64,000 nucleotides of DNA. Origin: Purshia tridentata. Its lineage: Eukaryota; Streptophyta; Magnoliopsida; Rosales; Rosaceae. How positions within the stretch are numbered: the first letter of the stretch is position 1; each line of letters starts with the position of its first letter. Positions 55,379 through 64,000 of this stretch are shown here, piece after piece. Made by a program: the position numbers and the translations under genes. The stretch covers positions 1 to 64,000 of the forward strand of contig QANT01000746.1 of the NCBI GenBank assembly GCA_003254885.1. The letters run 5' to 3'. The notes beneath the pieces are model-generated. The model saw nothing but the letters and a program-made list of their open reading frames with translations. It was not told the DNA's origin and searched no databases.

Positions 55379-58300
55379 TTAGACATAGTAAACCATGCCA
55401 ACTTCTAGCAAAGAAGTATGAGGCACGTTCAAAACAACATCAGGCTCTCTACAGTTCTTGCTCAGAAAAGCATACACAATATCTATAGCAACTTTCTTGA
55501 AAAAGGATGATGATTTCTTTGCCTTTGCATGTGAATGCCCAAGAATATAAGTGACACCAGATTCTTTGGCTTCTAATATCTGTAGGGACTCCTCTTTACA
55601 ATGTGAATTTTCCACTTGCCTGATACCAGATTTCATCACTTGAAGATTACATGAACATTGCACCTTGTTTTCTTCATTATTTGAGTCCATGAAAGTGTGA
55701 TCTGGAGCATAAAAGGCTTCTTCATCTGAATTTATAAACTCTCTAGAGCATTCAGGAATAGGTTTCAGAGGACATCGTTCCTCTGCTTCTACAAATTGCA
55801 GCACACCGGAAATCAGTCTATTCTCAAAATTACAGTTTTCCTGTTGAAGATCCTTGTAACCATACCTCAGAATGCACCGGAACATGCCATACTCCTTTGG
55901 GCCAACCCTACTAACAAGCAACCTTTCCTTTCCACTAACATGGGGAACTTGAACAGATTTTATACAAACAAAAATTAGCACCTTGTGGAATGCAGGAAGA
56001 TTAGTTACAAAGTGTCCAAAAATAGCCGGTACCCCAGCCACCAAGTTAGTGTAAACGAGTCCAATTCCAGGGACCCGAACCATGCCAAGGCTAGGCCCTA
56101 AGCACACTATTCTATTAATTGAGACCTTGTTCTCAACATCAAATTGGTGTTTCATCAGTGTTCCATAGTTCCATATGTACATTACACCCATAAAGAATAG
56201 AGACAGCAGAAGCGGGATCCATCCACCTTCTGGGATCTTGCTAATGCACGCTGAAATGTAAATCAGCTCAATTGATCCAAAGAACATTAAAAATGCTAAT
56301 GCATTAATTATCCTTGTCTTCCAGATGATTATCATCGCCATGGCCATCAAGCAAGTTGTCACAAACATTACGGTTGTGACTGCCAGCCCTAACAAATCCA
56401 ACAACACAATCAAAGTTCATTCATGAGAATGTTAAGTATACCATATAGATAGTGTTCAGATTGTTACCATATGCATGACCCATCTTGTTTGTGTCCCTCA
56501 ATCCAATTGTCACGGCTAAACAAAGGCACATCAACATCCAATTGACCTCTGGAATGTATATTTGCCCATATATTTTACTTGAAGTATGAACTATCTTGAC
56601 GTGGGGAAAGCATTTCAGTGCACAGCACTGGCTTATAATGGAGAAGGTAGCTGAAATAACTGCTTGGCTTCCTACCACAGATGCAAAACTGGCAACTATG
56701 AACACCGGCCAAAACACAGCTTCTGCAGTGACCATATAGTAATGTCAACATAAAAGATGGGAAAGATAATTCTAACGATTTGGGCACTGTAATATTAATG
56801 ATTTGGGTACTGTAATATTAATATTACAGATTTGGGTACTATGTAACTTCTTGCCTGGTATGGATTTATAGAAACTTCTCTGAATGTCTTCACGGTGCTT
56901 AGAAAGGAATGCAGCCTCACCCATGTATGAAAGAACCAGAGAGGGATATACTAGGAATGTGAAGGCTACCTGGGATTCAATGCCAGTTTCTTCAACATTA
57001 GTATTGAAATAAGATAGAACTAATTGTACGTACGATTTTTAATAATTCAAGGCATTAACATCCAGTCAATTCACCAGACTGCAAACTTACCTTTATTGAG
57101 AGAGGAGAGAAATGGCCCAGATTAGCAAACATCGCCTCTACACCTGAGAAATATTCCGGAGGAAACTAGTTTCCAGTAGCTCTTTTTTGCAGCAAGTAAA
57201 CCACAATTACTGCATCAGGGGTTTAAAAGAAATACCTGTTATTGAAAGAACAACGCCTGCTAACGATACCCATCCTTCAATGCCTGTGTTCCTAAGGAAC
57301 TTCAACATGTAAACTGGAGAAAGTGCACAAAATATACGCTTATTCCACTGAAATATGTTGTATATTCCAATGCCACTAATACACAGAAGCCATGCTGTAA
57401 CAATTGGAGCAAACATGAAAGCAACTCTGTGTGTTCCGTGATGCTGGAGGGAGAAAAGCCCCACTAAGAGAACACATGAGATTATAACAACATAATCTGA
57501 AAGAAAGAAATCAAATAGAACTTAATATGGTGATGCATGGATACTTAAAAGGTTACATATTTGTATATACTATTTAGTAACCAAAGAAGTCAGACTTACT
57601 GTCATGGAGTTCTGTGATCTTAAGTTTAATCCCTGAGACTGCTGAAAGAACTGAAAGGAGAAATACAGGAGAATCACTATAAGAATAGTTATGGTCTCTT
57701 ATTAACAGACTATAATTAAAGCAGATATGATATTGGAAAGACCAACAAGCAACAGATATTCATTGGAGTGCAACACATATTTGAACCTTTTCAACAAATT
57801 CTGAGAAAGGGAGAAAGAAACAAGATATTACCTATATAGTATTCAATCAACATCCGAGAAAATTTGGGCAAGAATTAGTATATCAAATATTATACATATT
57901 GTCAGGTAATGGAACTTGTCACAAAATAAATATCACTGTGCAGGAGTTTTGATTACACAAAGATTCAGCTACCTGATATTGCAGGAGTGAGTACACCATC
58001 ACCAATTGCCATACAGGTTCCAAACAGAACAAATATCAATAACCCTTTGCGAAATCCTGGGTGCTTGTCAAAGAATAATTTCAGAGCTGAACTCTGCCAA
58101 GTATCTGTGGATCCTTCTGTCACAAATTCAGACAATTTTTCATCTGTGATTTCTTGATTAGGTAGAATGCTTAATCTTGAATGACGGCAGAGAAGGGAGT
58201 ACAAGGCAAAGGTACCACCTGCATCATTTGCAAAATATTGGCATTGAGAAACAGTCTTTCAGAAAAATTATAGATTTTTCTTCCATCATTGTGTCTAATA

Positions 58301-59510
58301 TATAAGATGTAAAGATCCATCACAAAATTAAAAAAGAATGAACCGCACACATTCTTGTTTTCAGTGTTAAAAAAAGGTATATTTGCAAAGCTGAGCAACC
58401 CATTACATATTGATTGGCCAGGTTGAGTGACCAGCCTGATTTTTGAGTCAAAAGATCAATCAGGTTATTTAGCCAACTGCAAGTACTCAAATGAAACCAA
58501 AAAAATCTGTACCTTCACCATTGTCATCAGCCTGCATCACAATGAAAACATATTTGAAGAGAGCAATGAGAGTAAACGTCCAGAAAATGAAGGAAAGCAC
58601 ACCAAAAACCTCCTCATCGTCCTCATGGAGGCTCAACTTTCCGGAGAAGGTGGTCTTGTAAACATAGAGAGGGGATGTACTGAGGTCACCATAAACCACT
58701 CCCAGACTTTGATAAGCCAACGTGAGCACAGTCGTACAGGATACCCTCTGCAAGTTCTGATTCAAGACACACAATTTTATACATATATATGACAAATTCA
58801 GTGGTTTTCTATAGACCTGAGCTGGTTTATCAGTACTAAACAGTTTATAAGAGTTCATGATCATTTAGTTCAGCAGCTACGTTGAAGCTAATTTTATTTT
58901 ACTGACATTTGATGCTCTGTTCCTGATTTTTACGTATCTGTCTGTTTAAATGCTAAACAATGACAGAAAATTGTTTAATCTTTATAAGGGTAAATCATTG
59001 AAGAACATTCACACTACTCTTTAAAAAAAACTACAAAGAAAAAAACTTTTAAAGCCAATAAAATGTAAATGCCATTGACAAAACTGCAAAAGTCCGCACT
59101 ATATGCAAAATTTCTGAGCAAGAGCAATCTAATTTACCCAGAAACCAGAAATAAAAATAAAAAATTCCAAAAATAGAACACACCCACACCCCCCCTCTTA
59201 AAATTCCCTGTTCCATAGAAGCTGCATTCTCTCATTCAAGTTTAAAGGAAGCATTTCACTCAAAACTATCTGTCTAAGAAACCTTCCAAAAATGCCTGAC
59301 AATCGTAAGCCTATTAAGCACACAAGACAATAATAAATAATAATCACATAACAACGACATGATAAAAGCAAACAGCAAATAATAGAAAGAATAAGATAAA
59401 AACAGTTATCGCAGACAGGAAATTATGCTAAATGCTTCATTCAGAGGACAGGGGAGGAAGAATACCCGTGGAGATATTCCCTGTTCAATTAATTCTGCAG
59501 AGGGGTTCAT
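55379..59510 (-). CDS. KUP1: Potassium transporter 1 (KUP/HAK/KT family)
   Basis: Plasma- or endomembrane K+ uptake carrier. Nine exons: 59510-59466, 58756-58513, 58218-57973, 57650-57600, 57496-57236, 57143-57091, 56969-56855, 56722-56468 and 56388-55379, consistent phases, 759 residues. The short start [15 protein letters not shown] and the next [19 protein letters not shown] match Arabidopsis KUP1 closely, as do [15 protein letters not shown], the KUP signature [12 protein letters not shown] and the end [18 protein letters not shown]. About twelve hydrophobic helices precede a long cytosolic tail. The tail has a longer hydrophilic insert (about residues 620-690, rich in Glu, Ser, Cys) than Arabidopsis KUP1 as I remember it (712 residues). 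The intron 56723-56854 has a GC donor. Confidence 0.95.
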
Positions 59511-60698
59511 GGTAGAGAGAGAGAGAGAAAGCAGAGAATGCAGAGAATGTAGGAAGTGAGAAGCAGTAAGTAGTAAAGAGGCAAGTGTTGTGTTGTGTTG
59601 TGTGTCCAAACTCCAAAGAAGTTGCAAAAGGCATTCAATGCTCTTTTGCCTCTCTTCAACTTATTAGTTTTGTATCTTCTTTAATCTTTCCTCCTATATG
59701 GTATTCTACCCCCTTTTCTGACTTAAATAAATACCCACTACAACCCCATCCAAAACATATAAAATAAGCTGAGCAAGATTTAACAATTAGGCAGTAAGTA
59801 TTTTTGTCTCAGTTTTTTATTAATCATTTATCATGGGTTTTAGCTTAACACATTTTTGAGGACCATTGCCATTATTACAAATTACAATTATATGAAAGCA
59901 GGTTGATTTTAGTCAAGGCATAGACACTTGATTTGACTGACAAATGGCCATCAAGATCACATGGTGTGTAGAGTTTAAGGTTAGGTTGAAATCCTTTCCT
60001 ACTTAATCTCTGATAGTTCATGAAAAGGATGTGAAATAAGGTTACTGAAACTTAACACCATTCTCATTTCCCAGCATGAATTGGATCAATAACCAACTTT
60101 CCAGTTGAATTCATATATGAATTGTTAAGCACCCCTATTGAACCCAAGTTTGACTGACCAAAGCTGGCATGGCCTCTAGCAAATTAGGTAAGCATCTTCT
60201 AAAAATGGGCATCCTACCATACTTTTCGATGAAACCTAGTGCCATTTAATATACTAGTCATGCGAAAAGTGCCCAAGCCATCAAGTAATACCTTGCGTAT
60301 ATGCACCATGACCTCATTAACTGATAAATAGTTTTAATATAGGTGATATTGATCAAAAGGCCAAATGGAAACTGTAAAGGACCAAATTCATAATTAGTTT
60401 TGACTTTTGCTCTATCTTATGAGAAAATGATACTTAGCACGGAAATTGTTTGAGATACACGACTTAAATGACTTAGCGTTTGAAATGTAATAAAAAGAGT
60501 TGCAGATAATGAGCATATCTAACATGTTGACTGTCGTTAAATTCTGAAAGGAACTTGAAGATACAACTTGCATTCATCATTGATGTGCATTATCTGACAA
60601 TAGCATAAGATGCCAAGACACGAGTTTAATTCATTACTAAAATAGAAGGAAAAAAGAGATATGATGCCGACTGTCATTAATCATTCCACACACACACA

Positions 60699-60732
<34 letters not shown>

Positions 60733-62180
60733 AAAGTTAAATACAGTGTTGACTAATTTAGGAAGATGATCAGGTAGCTTACACTGTGCACAGCCAGAGG
60801 CTATACTGTGGACAAAACATTTTCATTGTAAATTGTCCTAGAATTAATTTGATAAACTGAAGATATCGGTATCGGAAAATCTCAGGACTTAATTTGTTCG
60901 TATTCTCGAATTCCCAAAAGGCCAAAAGAAATGGGTTCCAGCCATACAAATAATGGGCCAATTGATTATTTATGGTTTTGGACTAATGAAGATGAAAGAT
61001 ATTTAAGAAGTAAGATTATATCTAGTCATCATCTGCATATATATTATATGTCGGCCTCGACTCCACAACAACCATATCTCTTGTTAATTAAATTGTTGGT
61101 TTCTCGCAGCATTATTGGCTTCCAACCGTGCAACGTTTAATGATTATTAGTACATTGCATGAGAATTGAGAAGAGAACAAATGAATGAAAGAAAAGCCTA
61201 CAAGTACGTTAGGTAAGCTCTCTACATCTAGCATTTATAGTTCTCTTAAATAAGCCTCATATATGTGTCTCGCCCCCATTTGACTAGCTGATTCAATTAT
61301 ATATGCTAGGCAGGCCTATGAAGATTGGGAGGCCACTTGGCTTTTCAGCTCTTCACTCCCCGTCTCCCACTCGAATAAGACACAGGAGACGTTGATCATA
61401 AGATCACATACTAGCTTGGCTTATTTGCCCCTCCCACTTATGCGCTAAGCTTCAATGGGTTCTACTATCTATTCTAGTATAGGGTATCCATCACCCACTA
61501 TCAGACCTCGTCTCATTTCCACGCGCAAATGTCTTGATCGATCCAGCAATGCATTGGGCCTCGGCATAGGCTCGTAAGTAGATTATGGACACAACCTTAA
61601 ATGTCTGTCCTTCACTCAAATGTTACATGCAAATTTATTAAATGAATGGAGAAGGCACATTCTATATCAAGTAAACATGTCCTTCACCATCACGTTGGCG
61701 TTCAAAACAAAGCATAGCACTCATATGCTTATGCCAGAAAAGGCATCATGACTTATGGCATGTGTGATATGTGATTCATTCAAACAAAACCACGTATTTT
61801 TTGTTCATGAAACAATTCGAGTCCCTGAACAAATCAAGAAATCATATCCAAACAAAAGCTCTGTTTATAATAAGCAATTTTCACTGACCCGCAACTTACT
61901 CCCAAGTAATCAAATAAGGGATGAGAAACTCTAGTCAAACTCTCTGACAACAAACCAACTGAACTGTGAAAAAACACAACCATCAACCTGCAAACACGAA
62001 CCAAAAGTCTGACCCAATTTTGACAAAGACACCAATTGAAGGACTCATTGACCCACAACATTCCAGCCCGTAAGCCTTGGTCCAATAACTTTCACCACCA
62101 TGAGTATACCAATACATTGGTGGAAAAGAGGCCAGCCTCATCATAATCTCAAGTATATAACTAAGAGAACACCCATCTCA
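59511..62180. other. KUP1 leader/promoter and spacer
   Basis: Starts with a GA-rich leader (GAGAGAGAGAGAGAAAG at 59516-59531). A compound microsatellite CA-CT-CA lies at 60687-60733. The last 300-350 bases before 62181 are probably the 3' UTR of the RanBP1 gene. No gene supported in between. Confidence 0.5.
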
Positions 62181-64000
62181 TCAAGTTGAGGAAGAAGGCT
62201 CCTCATCCTTCTTCTCTGCGTCTGCTTTTACTGCATCGCTCTTAGTGTCTTTCTTCTCCTCCTTGGCTGCAGCAGGTACCTCTTCTGCAGCTTTCTCCTC
62301 GGTCTCTTTCTCCTTAACACTCAAGTTCTCGAGAAGCCCAGCAGCTTCAGTAGCATCTTTGTTTTCCTCTCTCGTTTGGGATTCAGCAACTTCTTGAAAC
62401 TTTTCCATGAAGGATTTGTTATCTGATTAAGCACACATCCAACCAAATATCAATAAACTACACAGAATATCAACTGAGACATGAATGTGGCATTTCATGA
62501 AGATGCTTGGGATCTAGTAGCAGTGTGTTATAACAATTGCTGTAATCAAAATTTGAATACAATCATTTAATATGGTCCAATGCTGACTTCAAAATCATTT
62601 CATCCCTCTTCAATTAGTATTCTTAAACAAGTTACAAGATACAAGTAGAGTTTTGAAATGTTAACGCACTACACCTTAGAGCTTAATCAAACACAATATA
62701 AACAGAACCTATGAGCTATGAAACAAGGAACTTTTAATGTTAAGTTGTTAACCAATATGAATTCTTTCAAAAAATTCATAAAAGAATGGGAAACATGGTT
62801 TATACGTATTAACTCACTACTGCAGCTAATTCTACATTATGAAGCAGCACTACTTAAGTAATCAAAGCAGAACACACAACTAAAAGGGACTTCCATTTGA
62901 AGTTTCTGCAAATTATTCCCATATGAAAAAGAACAAAAAAACATCATTCATACAAAAAGGCTAGACCTATATTGTTAAACTCCAATGGTATAAAATCTTA
63001 AAATGTCATTAGATACCAATTGCAAGCTTAAGCAAGTCAAGTACTAAAATAGGTGGTGTGCTACTTATGTATTTAAAAATATCCACCCAGTACATCTTTT
63101 CAAAGTTACAAATATCAATACCAGAATTTTGGTTGTGTAGCAGTCACTTTTAGAGAGCATCAAAAAGTACATTGTCACATAATACCTGATACAAATATGT
63201 GTGCGTGTGTGTGTGTGTATCCCTTGTTTGTTCATCAAAAGTATGTTTGTTCATCACATGCATTGGAGACTACTCAAGAGTAAATATACATATATCTGTA
63301 ATTCATTAGAAATTAATATTTAAATGATAAAAGTGGCAAATGGGAATCAGTAATGCAATTCATTCCTCTATATGATGCAGACAATCAGGTAGCTTATCTA
63401 CAAAATATTCAAAACTTTAACATTAAAAATGACAATGAATTTATTTTGCAACATTTGGCAATTTAAAGCTCGTAGTGGTCAATTATAATTATAGTGAAGA
63501 AATGTTACTAAATTTGTGTATTTCTAAGTTTAAAAAAATATTTCAAGTAAATTCCTAGTTTCTCCATTGAAATAATTGTGCAACAATTATCAATGTACAT
63601 AAAAGACACTGGAATATGGTTGCATAATCAATTGCAGGAACCAAAGGTAATTTGTCTAAAAACTGATCACTTAAAGATCCAGAAACAATACTCACTCTCA
63701 ATTGATGCGAATCTAATGCAGAAAAGCTCATCCCTCAATTCGCCATCAGCAAAGTCAGTCGCGTGCCAAACACATGACTTCTCATTCCCAGCGTGCTCCT
63801 GGACCGACATTGACGGTATAACTGCAAAGAGCACACACAGAAATTCAAAACCCTAAACCCTAGAAAGCAAAGATTTATACGCTATATAAGTAGATGTTAT
63901 ATGAGGAACTCACTGAAGTGATTGGCACAGATCTTTAAGGTTTTTGACTGTCGCATAACAAGGCGAACCTTGCCCGACTCTTTGTGCTTGAGAAGCTTGA
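62181..64000 (-). CDS. RANBP1: Ran-binding protein 1, 3' part (gene continues past the right edge)
   Basis: Cytosolic cofactor that binds Ran-GTP and, with RanGAP, drives GTP hydrolysis after nuclear export. Three exon segments are seen: 64000-63914 (partial), 63821-63696 and 62422-62181, in phase. They encode the second half of the Ran[63 protein letters not shown], then [12 protein letters not shown], followed by a Lys/Glu-rich low-complexity tail (about 70 residues) ending EEPSSST. The tail is typical of plant RanBP1. The N-terminal half lies outside the window. The last intron (62423-63695) is 1.3 kb and includes a TG microsatellite near 63200-63220. Confidence 0.95.

Noticed and set aside
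61834-62085. 83-codon minus-strand frame beyond the RanBP1 stop
   Set aside because: Best explained as 3' UTR of RanBP1.

Overview
The window reads as nuclear DNA of a flowering plant, almost certainly a eudicot. Its genes are plant-type and split by short AT-rich GT-AG introns, the spacers are AT-rich with many TA and CT/CA microsatellites, the tRNA genes are nuclear plant types, and several proteins (HLS1, KUP1, F2KP with a starch-binding domain, CHUP1-like) belong to plant-specific families. I cannot name the species. There is no bacterial, organellar or CRISPR-like content.

Layout. 0-8 kb: a farnesol/phytol kinase gene (+), a small single-pass membrane protein gene (-), a tRNA-Glu(UUC), the SAGA deubiquitination-module subunit SGF11 (+), and a tRNA-Glu(CUC) on the other strand. 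8.5-15.4 kb: a tandem segmental duplication of about 3.4 kb. Each copy carries a Ty1/copia gag-like ORF, a downstream candidate membrane-protein segment and the 3' end of a BAG gene; only the right-hand BAG end belongs to an intact gene (15.3-17.4 kb, -). 17.4-24.3 kb: a gene-poor spacer with repeat islands. 24.3-25.6 kb: HOOKLESS1-like acetyltransferase (+). 25.6-29.8 kb: spacer with a probable hAT-type MITE and a tandem duplication. 29.8-32.0 kb: ZIP6-like metal transporter (+). 33.2 kb: tRNA-Ile(UAU). 35.7-36.5 kb: intronless ATL RING-H2 ubiquitin ligase (-). 37.8 kb: a Mutator-type MITE. 38.35-45.29 kb: a 23-exon F2KP gene (-), head to head with a ribosomal protein eL41 gene (+) at 45.8-46.1 kb. 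46.6-48.7 kb: CHUP1-like protein (-). 50.5-53.4 kb: pyruvate decarboxylase (-). 55.4-59.5 kb: KUP1-type potassium transporter (-). 62.2 kb to the right edge: the 3' part of a RanBP1 gene (-).

The genes are unrelated housekeeping and regulatory loci rather than a pathway cluster. F2KP (fructose-2,6-bisphosphate control of sugar partitioning) and pyruvate decarboxylase (fermentation) are both carbon-metabolism genes but are not visibly co-organised; KUP1 and ZIP6 are ion transporters. I rebuilt exons by reading splice sites and checking that reading phase is kept across every junction. All of the reconstructed multi-exon host genes give an open frame of the length expected for their family.

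I found no convincing undescribed system. The best leads are: the tandem duplication that copied a gag-like ORF together with the tail of a BAG gene; an in-frame 72-bp duplication inside the ZIP6-like coding sequence; two GC-AG introns whose use is required by reading phase; a complete MITE with a 10-bp target duplication; and a compact divergent promoter between F2KP and eL41.
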